Below are positions 1-8,771 of a stretch of 64,000 nt of DNA, piece after piece. The translations under genes were made by a program, and so were the position numbers. Below the pieces are notes generated by a model, which saw only the letters and a program-made list of their open reading frames with translations, was not told the origin of the DNA and searched no databases. The stretch spans positions 1 through 64,000 of the forward strand of contig CAWIWC010000013.1 of NCBI GenBank assembly GCA_963839745.1. Reading direction: 5' to 3'. Each line of letters begins with the position of its first letter. Within the stretch, counting starts at the first letter, position 1. This DNA is from JAIBJN01 sp963839745 (lineage in GTDB: Bacteria; Actinomycetota; Thermoleophilia; Gaiellales; Gaiellaceae).

Positions 1-516
1 CGGCGTCGTTCACGTGGGACGGCGAGGTCCTCGTCATCGGCCACGAGCCGGGCGGCGGCAGCGGCGCCAAGTGCGAGGCGACCGACAACCCGCTCGAGCG
101 GACGTTCTTCTTCCTCGACGCCGACGACGGGCGCGTCGATCGGCCAGTTCACGATCCCACGGCCGCAGACGAACGTCGAGAACTGCACGACCCACAACTA
201 CAACATCGTCCCGCTTCGCGACCGGTACGTCATGGTCAGCGGGAACTACCAGTCGGGGATCTCCGTGATCGACTTCACGGATCCGGCGAACGCGAAGGAG
301 ATCGCCTACGCGGATCCGGCTCCGCTCGTCGACCCGAACCCGCCCGTCGGCATCGAGCTCGGCGGCGACTGGTCCACCTACTGGTACAACGGCCGCATCT
401 ACGAGTCCGACATCACGCGCGGGCTCATCATCTGGAACCTCAGCGACAAGGCCGTCGCCGGGGCGAGGAAGCTCGACCACCTCAACCCGCAGACGACGGA
501 GTTCAACATCGACTGA
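1..516 (+). CDS. LVIVD-repeat secreted protein, C-terminal part (copy 1, frameshifted)
   Basis: This is the 3' end of a gene that begins before the window. It reads in the frame of base 3 with the family block DGEVLVIGHEPGGG, then CEATD, then FFFLDADDG. Near base 129-131, in a GGG run, the frame must move by one extra base to continue as SIGQFTIPRPQTNVENCTTHNYN and GGDWSTYWYNG. The C terminus LNPQTTEFNID matches the four paralogues that follow. The family is an LVIVD-repeat beta-propeller of unknown function, thought to be secreted. Homology across the break is intact and no other stop is present, so the shift is either a sequence error or a very recent lesion. Confidence 0.8.
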   Translation, partial: RRRSRGTARSSSSATSRAAAAAPSARRPTTRSSGRSSSSTPTTGASIGQFTIPRPQTNVENCTTHNYNIVPLRDRYVMVSGNYQSGISVIDFTDPANAKEIAYADPAPLVDPNPPVGIELGGDWSTYWYNGRIYESDITRGLIIWNLSDKAVAGARKLDHLNPQTTEFNID

Positions 517-545
517 GACGTCGCGCTCAGCCGACTGACGGAACC

Positions 546-581
546 GAGGGAGGCCGCCGAGAGGCGGCCACCCTCATTTCT
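546..581 (+). terminator. Hairpin terminator after LVIVD copy 1
   Basis: GAGGG-A-GGCCGCC, loop GAGA, GGCGGCC-A-CCCTC: a 12-bp stem with one A-A mismatch, followed by ATTTCTT. It is the first of five similar GC-rich hairpins, one behind each LVIVD gene. Confidence 0.75.
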
Positions 582-609
582 TGACAGTGGCACTAAGACG
601 CAGGAGACT
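581..609 (+). promoter_or_regulatory. Promoter of LVIVD copy 2
   Basis: TTGACA at 581-586, a 17-base spacer, then GAGACT at 604-609 followed by GCC. The same arrangement (TTGACG-N17-AAGACTGCC) lies before copy 3, which supports a real shared promoter even though the -10 is not a textbook TATAAT. It starts right at the end of the upstream terminator. Confidence 0.5.
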
Positions 610-679
610 GCCTTCGTCAGGCAGGCAGAGGGGGGCCGGCCGCACGCGGGCTTCCCGTGAGCATGGGAGGTGGTGGCTC

Positions 680-2065
680 GTGAAGCTCCGACTGCTGCTG
701 GTACTCGGGGCACTGGCAATCGGGCTGGTCGCCGCGCCGTTGAGCGCGTCGCCGCCCAGGATCCCGCTGGTCCAGGATTGGGCGATCACGCCGAACTTGA
801 CCGCGCTCTCGTTCTCGGAGCGCAGCGTCCCGACGAGCGGGCCCGAGTCCAACTTCATCAACTCGGACCTGGCCTTCTGGGGCGACATGGTCGTCCAGGG
901 CCACTACAACGGCTTTCGGCTCGTCGACGTCTCGCAACCCAAGAAGCCGATAGAGATCATCGACTACGAGGAGTGCGCGCCGAAGAACCCGACCGGCGCC
1001 GTTCCCGGGAACCAGGGCGACATCGCCATCTACGGCGACATCCTCAGCCGCTCGTGGAACTCGAACACCGGGCCGCTCGGAGCGTCCTGTGACGGGGAGT
1101 TCGTGCCGCCCGGGTTCGAGGGGCTGCACATCTTCGACATCACGAACAAGCAGGACCCCGACCTGATCGCGTCGGTCGACCTCGCCTGCGGCTCGCACAC
1201 GCAGACGATGATCCCCGACCTCGCGAACAACCGGCTGATCGTCTACGTCGGGAGCTCGAGCGCGACGTGCACCAACTTCGACATCGTGGAGATCCCGCTC
1301 GCGAACCCGGCGGGCGCACATCTCCTTCGTTCCGAGCCGACCGAGGAGCATCCGTGCCACGACATCGGCGTCATCCTCGGGAGCGCGATGAAGCTGGCGT
1401 GCGCGGGCGGCAACAGCCTCGGCATCTACAGCCTGGGCGGGCCGGACGGCGGCACCCTGGAGGACCCGGAGGAGATGCACCACATCCTCCCGGGCATCCC
1501 ATCCTCCGGCCACTCGGCGGCGTTCACCTACGACGGCAAGGTCGTCGTCTTCGGCTGGGAGCCGGGCGGCGGCGTCCGCCCAGCCTGTCAAGCGACGGGC
1601 AGCGTGCTCAGCCCGCCGATCGCCGGCTCCGCGGTCCAGACGGACGACATGAAGTCCTACTTCTTCTTCTCCGTCGAAACCGGCGAGCTGCTCGGGAAGT
1701 TCGTGCTGCCGCGCGACCAGGGGGCCGATGAGGCGTGCACGATCCACAACTACAACGTCATCCCGCTCAGGAAGCGGGGCGGCGAGCAGCGCTACGTCCT
1801 CGTCTCCGGGAACTACATGTCCGGCATCAGCGTCGTCGACTTCACCGACCCGGCGAACGCCGAGGAGATCGCCTATGCCGATCCGCCGGCGTTCCCCGAC
1901 GGCTTCGAGGGCGGCGACTGGTCGACCTACTGGTACAACGGGCACATCTACGAGTCGGACCTCGTCTGGGGCCTCCTCACGTGGCGTATCAACGACCCGC
2001 GCGTGACGGCGTACTACCGGACACCCTTCTCGAACCCGCAGTCGCAGCTTTTTACAATCGATTAA
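680..2065 (+). CDS. LVIVD-repeat secreted beta-propeller protein (copy 2)
   Basis: 461 aa. The GTG start at 680 has GGAGGTGG just upstream and is followed by a clean signal peptide (KLRLLLVLGALAIGLVAAP). Repeated blades carry the LVIVD pattern, e.g. GFRLVDVSQPKKP, GLHIFDITNKQDP and GISVVDFTDPANA. Fixed landmarks shared with all copies are FWGD, GNQGD, CHDIGVILG, GHSAA, EPGGG, C-x-IHNYN and GGDWSTYWYNG. Several conserved Cys suggest disulfides in an exported protein. No catalytic function is known for the family. Bounded by its own promoter and terminator, so it is probably a single-gene unit. Longer in-frame N-terminal extensions lack a signal peptide or Shine-Dalgarno and were rejected. Confidence 0.9.
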   Translation: MKLRLLLVLGALAIGLVAAPLSASPPRIPLVQDWAITPNLTALSFSERSVPTSGPESNFINSDLAFWGDMVVQGHYNGFRLVDVSQPKKPIEIIDYEECAPKNPTGAVPGNQGDIAIYGDILSRSWNSNTGPLGASCDGEFVPPGFEGLHIFDITNKQDPDLIASVDLACGSHTQTMIPDLANNRLIVYVGSSSATCTNFDIVEIPLANPAGAHLLRSEPTEEHPCHDIGVILGSAMKLACAGGNSLGIYSLGGPDGGTLEDPEEMHHILPGIPSSGHSAAFTYDGKVVVFGWEPGGGVRPACQATGSVLSPPIAGSAVQTDDMKSYFFFSVETGELLGKFVLPRDQGADEACTIHNYNVIPLRKRGGEQRYVLVSGNYMSGISVVDFTDPANAEEIAYADPPAFPDGFEGGDWSTYWYNGHIYESDLVWGLLTWRINDPRVTAYYRTPFSNPQSQLFTID

Positions 2066-2089
2066 CGAGTCGCGCGAAAACCGCTGAAC

Positions 2090-2119
2090 GAGGGCGGCCG
2101 CCACCCGGCGGCCGCCCTC
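2090..2119 (+). terminator. Hairpin terminator after LVIVD copy 2
   Basis: Perfect 13-bp stem GAGGGCGGCCGCC / GGCGGCCGCCCTC with loop ACCC. No clear T run follows (CGCTTGTG), so termination is inferred from the stem and its position. Confidence 0.7.
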
Positions 2120-2138
2120 CGCTTGTGATCCGGGTCGT

Positions 2139-2167
2139 TTGACGGATCCGCGCAGGCCCGCAAGACT
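2139..2167 (+). promoter_or_regulatory. Promoter of LVIVD copy 3
   Basis: TTGACG at 2139-2144, a 17-base spacer, AAGACT at 2162-2167 followed by GCC. Near-identical in layout to the promoter before copy 2. Confidence 0.5.
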
Positions 2168-2264
2168 GCCCGGCGCAAACCAGGGGAATCGGGAGCAAGG
2201 GGGATCCCGAACATGTGCGTGGTGGTCCACCGTGCTCCCGCGACTAGCAGGAGGTGTTTTTCGC

Positions 2265-3684
2265 GTGCACAAGCTACGGCTCTTGCTGACGTTCGTTGTT
2301 CTCGTCGGCGGAATCGTGATGCTCTCGCCGGGCGCGTCGGCGGTGCCACCGGGGGTGCGCCAGGCGACGAGCTCGTTCGACTACACGAAGAACCTGCATC
2401 CGCAGGGCTATTCGGCCTTCGGCAACACGCCGAACCTGCCGGGCCTGACCTTCACGGCCAACTCGGACCTGGCCTTCTGGGGCAAGTACGCGTTCCAGGG
2501 CCATTACACGGGCTTCCGGATCGTCAACATCGCGGCACCCGCAAAGCCGAAGCAGGTCTCGTTCACGGAGTGCTTCGGGAACCAGGGTGACGTGGTCGTC
2601 TGGGGCGACATCCTCGTCCGCTCGTGGAACTCGCCGGCGACTGGAACCGGATCGTCCCAGCTCTCGTGTGACGGCGAACCGGTGCCGCTCGGCTGGGAGG
2701 GCCTGCACATCTTCGACATCAGCGACAAGACGGACCCCGTGCTGGTCGGCGACGTGGAGCTCAGCGCGCGGCCCGAGGCCGACATGCCAGGCTGCGGGTC
2801 GCACACCGCCACGCTCGTGCCGGATGTTGAGAATGGCCGAGTGCTGGTCTACAACCAGACGTCCGGCGGGAACGCGGCGCTGCCTCCGGGAATGACGGAG
2901 TGCGACTGGCTCGACATCATCGAGGTCCCTCTGGACGACCCGGGTGCGGCTAGCTTCCTCCACCGCGAGCCGCTCGAGGGTGGCCATGCGGCTCACGATT
3001 CGGGGGTCATCCTCGGGGACGTGAACCTGCTGGCCGTGGCCTCGGGGCACATGTCGAACGTCTTCAGCATCGGGCCTCCTAGGGGCGGCACGCCGGAGGA
3101 TCCGCTCTTCCTCTACACGATCGAAGAGGAGGGCGTGTGCAACACCGGCGGCCCGCTCTGCAACGGCAACTGGCACTCGGCCGCCTTGAGCTGGGACGGC
3201 GAGGTCGTCATCCTCGGCTGGGAGCCCGGCGGCGGCATCATTGCCCGAATGCGAGGCGACCGATCCGGACGTCAAGAAGAGCTGGTTCTTCTACGACGCG
3301 AGCGACGGCTCCAAGCTGGGGCAGTTCGTCCTGCCGCGGCCGCAGACCGCGACTGAGAACTGCACGATCCACAACTACAACGTCGTCCCGACCGACAAGC
3401 GCTACGTGCTCGTCGGCGGCAACTACCAGGCCGGCATCAGCGTGGTCGATTTCACCGACCCGGCGAACGCGAAGGAAGTCGCGTACGCCGATCCGGCACC
3501 GCTCGTCCCGACGCAGCTCGGCGGCGACTGGTCGACCTACTGGTACAACGGCCGGATCTACGAGTCCGACATCACGCGCGGGCTCATCATCTGGAAGCTG
3601 AGTGACAAGGTGACCGCGGGGGCGAAGAAGTTCGACCACCTGAACCCGCAGACGGCGGAGACGTCCTTCGAGTTGAAGGGTTAG
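2265..3684 (+). CDS. LVIVD-repeat secreted beta-propeller protein (copy 3, frameshifted)
   Basis: About 472 aa once the frame is restored. The GTG start at 2265 follows AGGAGG at 2249-2254 and opens a signal peptide (HKLRLLLTFVVLVGGIVML, cleavage near ASA). Blades include GFRIVNIAAPAKP, GLHIFDISDKTDP and GISVVDFTDPANA. At about 3238-3241, just after EPGGGI, the frame gains one base; reading resumes as PECEATDPD, WFFYDASDG and continues to the family C terminus at 3684. Apart from this single-base change no lesion is seen. Copy 1 is broken by the same type of change in a different place, so sequence error and early decay are both possible. Confidence 0.85.
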
Positions 3685-3708
3685 TCCCCGCCCGCACCGA
3701 ACCACCGA

Positions 3709-3735
3709 GAGCGGCCGCCGAAAAGGCGGCCGCTC
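3709..3735 (+). terminator. Hairpin terminator after LVIVD copy 3
   Basis: Perfect 11-bp stem GAGCGGCCGCC / GGCGGCCGCTC with loop GAAAA, followed by CACGTTTACT. Confidence 0.75.
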
Positions 3736-3892
3736 CACGTTTACTAGCGCTAAACGCTCGAGACGGCATACTTCCCGGCTCAGCAGGCAACGCGGGAGGG
3801 GCCGTTGACGATTTTGCTTGCACGATTTGGGCACGGCACGACGTAGCTCCCGCATGCCTGGACTCTCGCGGACTGCCAGGTAGGAGGTGGTA

Positions 3893-5209
3893 ATGAAGCA
3901 TCTGTTTCGCGTACCGGTCCTCGTTGCCCTCGCGATCGGGATCGTCGCGTTCCCGCTCGCGGCTGGGGCCGGTCACACCACTGACCCGCACACGCCGGAC
4001 CTCGTCCCTCGGGGCCACATCCTCGAGCCGGCGAGCTTGATCAACCCCGCGGTCGGGAATCCGGACATCCACACGGACATCGCGTTCCAGGGCAAGTTCG
4101 CCATCCAGGGGAACTGGGATGGCTTCAACATCCGGGACATCCGGAACCCCGACAGCCCGAAGCAGGTTGGGCGGGCGTTCTGCGACGGCGGCCAGGGTGA
4201 CGTGGTCGTCTTCAAGAACATCGTCGTCCGCACATGGGACGCGCCGGCTTCCGGCACGACGACCTGCGGCGGCGAGCCGGTGCCGGCCGGGTTCGAGGGC
4301 CTGCACATCTTCGACATCTCGGACAAGACGGCTCCGGAGCTCGTCGGCTCGGTCGACCTGCCATGCGGGTCGCACACCGCGACCGGGATCCCGGACAGGA
4401 AGAACAATCGCCTGTTGATCTACAACGGCAACTCGAACACGCCGTGCCCGTGGATCGACATCGTCGAGGTCCCGCTCAAGGATCCGGGCTCCGCGAGCCT
4501 GATCCGAAACGAGCCCTCCGACCACACCTGCCATGACATCGGCGTCATCCTCGGCGGCGCGATGAAGGCCGCCTGCGCCGGCGGCGAGGGCGTCCGCGTC
4601 TTCAGCCTTGGCGGCAAGAACGGCGGCTCGCTCGAGGATCCGCTGCTGCTCTACCACGTCGTCGAGCCCGGCGTCACCATCGGCCACTCCGCCGCATGGA
4701 GCTGGGACGGCAAGGTCCTCATCTTCGGGCACGAGCCGGGTGGCGGCGTCGCGCCGATGTGCGAGGCGACCGATCCTCCGCTCAACTACACGTACTTCTT
4801 CTACAACGGCGACACGGGCGCGAAGGTCGGCCAGTGGACGATGACGAGGACGCAGTCCGCGACCGAGAACTGCACCCTGCACAACCTGAACACGATCCCG
4901 CTGAAGAGCGGACGTGACGTCCTCGTGCACGGCAGCTACCAGTCGGGCACGAGCCTGGTCGACTTCACGAACCCGGCGAACCCCGTCGAGCTCGCGTGGT
5001 CGGACCCGCCGCCGATCGTCCCGACCGACCTCGGCGGAGCATGGTCGTCGTACTGGTACAACGACTTCATCTACGAGACGAACATCACCGAGGGCCTGAA
5101 CATCTTCGAGTACGTCGGGCCGCAGGTGAAAGGCAACTTCAACCTGGCCTACCTGAACCCGCAGACGCAGGAGTTCACCATCAAGGCCAAGCGGGGCAAG
5201 AGCAGGTAG
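3893..5209 (+). CDS. LVIVD-repeat secreted beta-propeller protein (copy 4)
   Basis: 438 aa. ATG at 3893 is preceded by AGGAGG at 3882-3887 with ideal spacing. Signal peptide MKHLFRVPVLVALAIGIVAF with cleavage near AGA, giving a mature end GHTTDP that copy 5 shares. Contains the family blocks GFNIRDIRNPDSP, GLHIFDISDKTAP, CHDIGVILG, GHSAAWSWDG, HEPGGG, CTLHNLN and WYND. The C terminus has a short basic tail (KAKRGKSR) not found in the others. Intact, single-gene unit with its own leader of about 120 bases. Function unknown; exported propeller is the supported description. Confidence 0.92.
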   Translation: MKHLFRVPVLVALAIGIVAFPLAAGAGHTTDPHTPDLVPRGHILEPASLINPAVGNPDIHTDIAFQGKFAIQGNWDGFNIRDIRNPDSPKQVGRAFCDGGQGDVVVFKNIVVRTWDAPASGTTTCGGEPVPAGFEGLHIFDISDKTAPELVGSVDLPCGSHTATGIPDRKNNRLLIYNGNSNTPCPWIDIVEVPLKDPGSASLIRNEPSDHTCHDIGVILGGAMKAACAGGEGVRVFSLGGKNGGSLEDPLLLYHVVEPGVTIGHSAAWSWDGKVLIFGHEPGGGVAPMCEATDPPLNYTYFFYNGDTGAKVGQWTMTRTQSATENCTLHNLNTIPLKSGRDVLVHGSYQSGTSLVDFTNPANPVELAWSDPPPIVPTDLGGAWSSYWYNDFIYETNITEGLNIFEYVGPQVKGNFNLAYLNPQTQEFTIKAKRGKSR

Positions 5210-5231
5210 CACGCTCCGCCAACCGGATCGA

Positions 5232-5265
5232 CACGAGGGCGGCCGCTCCAGCGGCCGCCCTCGTG
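5232..5265 (+). terminator. Hairpin terminator after LVIVD copy 4
   Basis: Perfect 16-bp stem from CACGAGGGCGGCCGCT to its complement, loop CC, followed by GTCTT. The strongest stem of the five. Confidence 0.75.
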
Positions 5266-5282
5266 GTCTTCCGGACTCGTGC

Positions 5283-5312
5283 TTGACGTCACGTAGTCCG
5301 AGGAGGGAGAAT
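5283..5312 (+). promoter_or_regulatory. Promoter of LVIVD copy 5
   Basis: TTGACG at 5283-5288, an 18-base spacer, GAGAAT at 5307-5312. Same general plan as the promoters before copies 2 and 3, with a better -10. Confidence 0.5.
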
Positions 5313-5428
5313 CCTCGCGCAGCAGGCGACTGGGGAGCCGATGCGCGCACTTCTACGCGCGTGAGGCCGGGCTCGAGGGAGGCCTTCGGCACCCGCCTGC
5401 GACCCGTTCGTCCCATCTGGAGGTGACC

Positions 5429-6784
5429 ATGCCACGAGCTCTACGCGTCCTGGTCCTGGGGGCCTTCGTCTGCGGCTTGCTGACGTTCCCGTTCGCCGCA
5501 GGCGCCGGCCACACGACCGATCCGGCCGTCAACCTCGCGCCGCTCGGCCACATCGAGGAGCCCGCCGTGCTCGGCGGGTTCGGCGGCGCCAACCCGGACA
5601 TCAACACCGACATCGCGTTCTGGGGCAAGTTCGCCTACCAGGGGAACTGGGACGGCTTCTCCATTCGCGACATCAGGAACAAGAACAACCCGACGACCGT
5701 GTCGCGCACCTTCTGCGACGGGAACCAGGGCGACATCGTCGTCTGGAAGAACGTCCTAGTGCGTTCCTGGAACACGCCTGCGGGCTCGCCCGGCCCGTTC
5801 GGCGCAGGGCTCACCTGCGACGGGCAGATGGTGCCCGCAGGGTTCGAAGGGCTGCATGTGTTCGACATCAGCAACCGCGCGAACCCGGAGCTCGTGGCCG
5901 ACATCGAGCTCAGCGCCAGGCCGCAGGCCGACTCCTTCGGCTGCGGCTCGCACACGGCGACCGCCGTGCCGGATCCGGCGAACAAGCGGCTCCTGGTCTA
6001 CAACAGCTCGTCCACGAGCCCCGCGTGCGACTGGATCGACATCATCTCGGTGCCGTTGGACAACCCGGCGGCCGCCTCGTTCCTGCGCCGTGAGCCGTCG
6101 ATGCACACCTGCCACGACATCGGCGTGATCCTCGGCGACGTGAAGAAGGCTGCCTGCGCCGGAGGGACTGGCTTCCGCGTCTTCAGCCTCGGCGGTCCCG
6201 ACGGCGGCTCCCTGGTGGACCCGCTGCTGATGCACCACGTCGACGTCCCGACGGTGACGGTCGGCCACTCGGCGGCGTTCAGCTGGGACGGCGAGATCGT
6301 GATCTTCGGCCACGAGCCCGGAGGCGGCGTCGCGGCCGCATGCGAGGCGACCGATCCGCCGCTCGACCGGAGCTTCTTCTTCTACGACACAGACACGGGC
6401 GCGCTCCTCGGCACCTGGACCCTCCCGCGCGCGCAGGGCCCGACCGAGAACTGCACCCTCCACAACTACAACGTCATCCCGACGAAGAAGCGCAACCTGC
6501 TCGTGAGCGGCAACTACCAGGCGGGAACGTGGGTCGTCGACTTCACGAACCCGGCGGCCGCGTTCACGGTGGCCTGGAGCGACCCGCCGCCGAAGCCCGT
6601 TCCGCCCGGAACGATCTTCTGCTGCGACGTGACGGGCGCATGGTCGACGTACTGGTACAACCGCGAGCTCTACGAGTCGAACATCGGCGAAGGACTGAAC
6701 ATCTGGAAGCCGCTGTTCCAGCAGGTCGGCGCCAGGAACCTCAAGCACCTGAATCCACAGACGCAGGAGTTCTCACTGGACTAG
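5429..6784 (+). CDS. LVIVD-repeat secreted beta-propeller protein (copy 5)
   Basis: 451 aa, intact. ATG at 5429 follows GGAGG at 5419-5423. Signal peptide PRALRVLVLGAFVCGLLTF with mature end GHTTDP, so copies 4 and 5 are the closest pair by N terminus. Family blocks: GFSIRDIRNKNNP, GLHVFDISNRANP, CHDIGVILG, FSWDG, HEPGGG, CTLHNYN, WSTYWYN, and LNPQTQEF at the end. It carries an extra loop with a CC pair (PPGTIFCCDVTG) before the last blade. Last copy of the array; the next gene is on the other strand. Function unknown. Confidence 0.92.
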   Translation: MPRALRVLVLGAFVCGLLTFPFAAGAGHTTDPAVNLAPLGHIEEPAVLGGFGGANPDINTDIAFWGKFAYQGNWDGFSIRDIRNKNNPTTVSRTFCDGNQGDIVVWKNVLVRSWNTPAGSPGPFGAGLTCDGQMVPAGFEGLHVFDISNRANPELVADIELSARPQADSFGCGSHTATAVPDPANKRLLVYNSSSTSPACDWIDIISVPLDNPAAASFLRREPSMHTCHDIGVILGDVKKAACAGGTGFRVFSLGGPDGGSLVDPLLMHHVDVPTVTVGHSAAFSWDGEIVIFGHEPGGGVAAACEATDPPLDRSFFFYDTDTGALLGTWTLPRAQGPTENCTLHNYNVIPTKKRNLLVSGNYQAGTWVVDFTNPAAAFTVAWSDPPPKPVPPGTIFCCDVTGAWSTYWYNRELYESNIGEGLNIWKPLFQQVGARNLKHLNPQTQEFSLD

Positions 6785-6809
6785 CGACCTACGCCTGACC
6801 GTAGGGGAC

Positions 6810-6831
6810 GAGGGCGGCTCCGGCCGCCCTC
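6810..6831 (+). terminator. Hairpin terminator after LVIVD copy 5
   Basis: Stem GAGGGCGGC / GCCGCCCTC with loop TCCG, followed by TCGCTTGTT. Lies between convergent genes and may serve both. Confidence 0.65.
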
Positions 6832-6842
6832 TCGCTTGTTGG

Positions 6843-7541
6843 CTAGACGCCGGCGACCAACCGGTACCCCACGCCCCACACGTTGAGGACGTACGCGGCC
6901 TCGCCCTCGCTGTTGAGCTTGCGGCGCAGGCGGCTCGCGTGGGAGTCCAGCGTGCGTGTCCGCCCCAGATGATCGGAAGCCCCAGACGTCCCGAAGGAGC
7001 TCCTCCTTGCGGAACACGCGCTCGGGGTCCTCGGCGAGCGCGACCAGGAGGTCGAACTCCTTCGCCGAGAGCTGCACCGGCTCGCCGGCGACGCGGACGA
7101 CGCGCGAGGCGAGGTCGATGTCGATGTCCCGCACGGCGAGGCAGCGGTGGTTCGGGCGGCCGGCGCGGCGCAGGACGGCTCGCATGCGCGCGACGAGCTC
7201 CTCGTAGACGAACGGGCGCACGACGTAGTCGTCCGCGCCGCGAGCGAAGCCGCGGACGCGGTCGACGGGTCGCCGCGCGTGCTGACCATGATCACCGGGA
7301 CGTCGCGGTTCCAGGCGCGCCCGGGCTCGCCCGCCCGCAGCCGGCCACACAGCTCGAACCCGGAGGCGTCGGGCAGGATCGCGTCCAGCAGGACGAGATC
7401 GGGTCGCTCCGCCTCGACGAGCTCGAGCGCCGAGGTGGCCCGGTCGGCGGCGAAGACCTCGAAGCCGTCGTCGCTCAGCTGCTGGGAGAGGAACGCCCTC
7501 GTGGGCTCCTCGTGCTCGACTACCAGGACGGCTTCCCCCAT
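6843..7541 (-). CDS. OmpR/PhoB-type response regulator, broken by two frameshifts
   Basis: About 232 aa when repaired. From ATG at 7541 the receiver domain reads AVLVVEHEEPTRAF, with phospho-acceptor region LVLLDAILPD and VIMVSTRGDP. The frame then slips near 7268 (GGG run) and continues as GADDYVVRPF, a DNA-binding winged helix (LSAKEFDLLVAL, RKEELLRDVWGF). It slips back near 6963-6966 (CCCC run) to finish as TLDSHASRLRRKL and VWGVGYRLVAG. The two shifts compensate exactly, and both lie at homopolymers, which suggests sequence error rather than decay. No partner kinase is adjacent. Likely an orphan regulator; target unknown. Confidence 0.75.
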   Translation of the reverse strand: MGEAVLVVEHEEPTRAFLSQQLSDDGFEVFAADRATSALELVEAERPDLVLLDAILPDASGFELCGRLRAGEPGRAWNRDVPVIMVSTRGDPSTASAASLAARTTTSCARSSTRSSSRACEPSCAAPAARTTAASPCGTSTSTSPRASSASPASRCSSRRRSSTSWSRSPRTPSACSARRSSFGTSGASDHLGRTRTLDSHASRLRRKLNSEGEAAYVLNVWGVGYRLVAGV

Positions 7542-7755
7542 GCCGGCGACGCTAGCAACGCGCTTCCGGCTCAGCCAGATGTCCTTTCTCACGGAACCGT
7601 CAAGAGCAATGCGCAGCGTGCCCACAGCCGTCACGCTCGGCCAGGGATTGCTGTCAGTCGCGGGACGGGCGAATGACGATGTCCTCGGCCCAGTGCAGGA
7701 TGCTGAGGCCGACGTCGCCGGACTTACTGTCTCATCCGCGGTCGCAAGAAAGTTC

Positions 7756-7869
7756 CTACAGCCCGCGCGCGAGGCGCTCGATGCGCCAGCGCGCCTGCGC
7801 GTAGTCGATCGTGCCGCGGCGCCAGGCGCGAAGGATCTTGCGGCGCCGCCACCAGAAGAGGATCTGCAT
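7756..7869 (-). CDS. Small basic hypothetical protein
   Basis: 37 aa, ATG at 7869 preceded by GAAGGGG. Very basic with Trp-rich N terminus (FWWRRRKILRAWRRG) and a helix-forming end (DYAQARWRIERLARGL) that recalls short SHOCT-like C-terminal segments. Lies just downstream of the deaminase-glyoxalase gene on the same strand. Could be spurious; the Shine-Dalgarno and the SHOCT-like end are the only support. Confidence 0.4.
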   Translation of the reverse strand: MQILFWWRRRKILRAWRRGTIDYAQARWRIERLARGL

Positions 7870-7904
7870 GGGATCCCCTTCGGGCGCGACGGCCCGGCTC
7901 CTCC

Positions 7905-8716
7905 CTACTCCGCGGGCTTCGAGGGCGTGAAGAGCGTCAACTGCATCCCGCCCGGCGCGCGCAGGCGGACGTTGAGGTCCTTCCACGGCGTCCGAGCACG
8001 GGGTCGGCGAGCTGCTCGGCGCCGCCCTCCACGAGTCTCCGCGCGGTCTCCTCCGAGTCGGCGACCTCGAGCGCGAGCCGCACGGGACCGGCGACCCTCT
8101 GCCCCACCTCGACGCTGTCGATGAGCTCGGCCTGCGCCTCGGAGAGGAGCTCGAGCGTCGCGCGCCCGGCGTCGAGGATGACGCCGCGCGCGTCGCCGTC
8201 CTCCCAGGCTTCGATCACCGGCAGTCCCAGCGTGTCGCGGTAGAACGCCAGCACCCGGTCGTACTCGTCTACGGTCACCGCCGTCCGCAGCTCCCGCACG
8301 GGACGCGGGCGGCTCCCGCGCTCCGACCGTGCGAAGCGCTCGAACGGCTCCTCGGCGCCCGGCGTCGGAGCGTGCTCGAGCAGGTCGGGGAGCGGCCAGG
8401 CGGCCATGATCTCCGCCCCGGGAGGCGACAACGCGAACCCGAAGGTCGCGGCCACCTCGGCCGGCACTGCGTAGACGATGCGCGTGACGCCGGCGAGCAC
8501 GGCGACCGTGCGGCACATCGGGCACGGCTCGCAGCTCGTGATCACGGTCGCGCCGCCGAGATCCGTCGTCCCCAGCCGCCGGCAGGCCTCGCGCACCGCC
8601 GCGACCTCGGCGTGCGCGGTCGGGTCGGCGTCGCGCGCGGTCGTGTTCACGCCCTCGCCCAGGATCTCCCCGTCGCGGACGACCAGGGAGCCGAACGGCT
8701 CCTCGCCGGCCTCCAC
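7905..8716 (-). CDS. Nucleoside/nucleotide deaminase fused to glyoxalase (VOC) domain, frameshifted near 3' end
   Basis: About 270 aa. The N-terminal half is a cytidine/guanine deaminase-type zinc domain: HAEVAAV supplies the first zinc ligand and catalytic Glu, and SCEPCPMC the two Cys ligands. From about residue 140 a VOC/glyoxalase-like fold follows (VDEYDRVLAFYRDTLGLPVIE). Near 7995 one base appears missing: after LADPVL the reading moves to TPWKDLNVRLRAPGG and ends QLTLFTPSKPAE, the normal VOC ending. Upstream of GTG 8716 another frame carries a family-like N terminus (LGSEAELLERAR), so the true start may also be obscured by an indel. Substrate not predictable. Downstream of aarF on the same strand. 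Confidence 0.7.
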
Positions 8717-8771
8717 GTTCGCCCGCGCGAGCGCGACGCGCGCGCTCGAGGAGCTCCGCCTCGGAGCCGAG

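Noticed and set aside
617..2272. Long minus-strand reading frames opposite the LVIVD genes
   Set aside because: Composition is that of antisense frames (Arg, Val, Asp) and the plus strand has clear signal peptides and conserved blocks.
129..3245. Programmed frameshifting in LVIVD copies 1 and 3
   Set aside because: Breaks are at different places in the two copies, with no slippery heptamer or downstream pseudoknot seen, and copies 2, 4 and 5 do without. Sequence error or decay is simpler.
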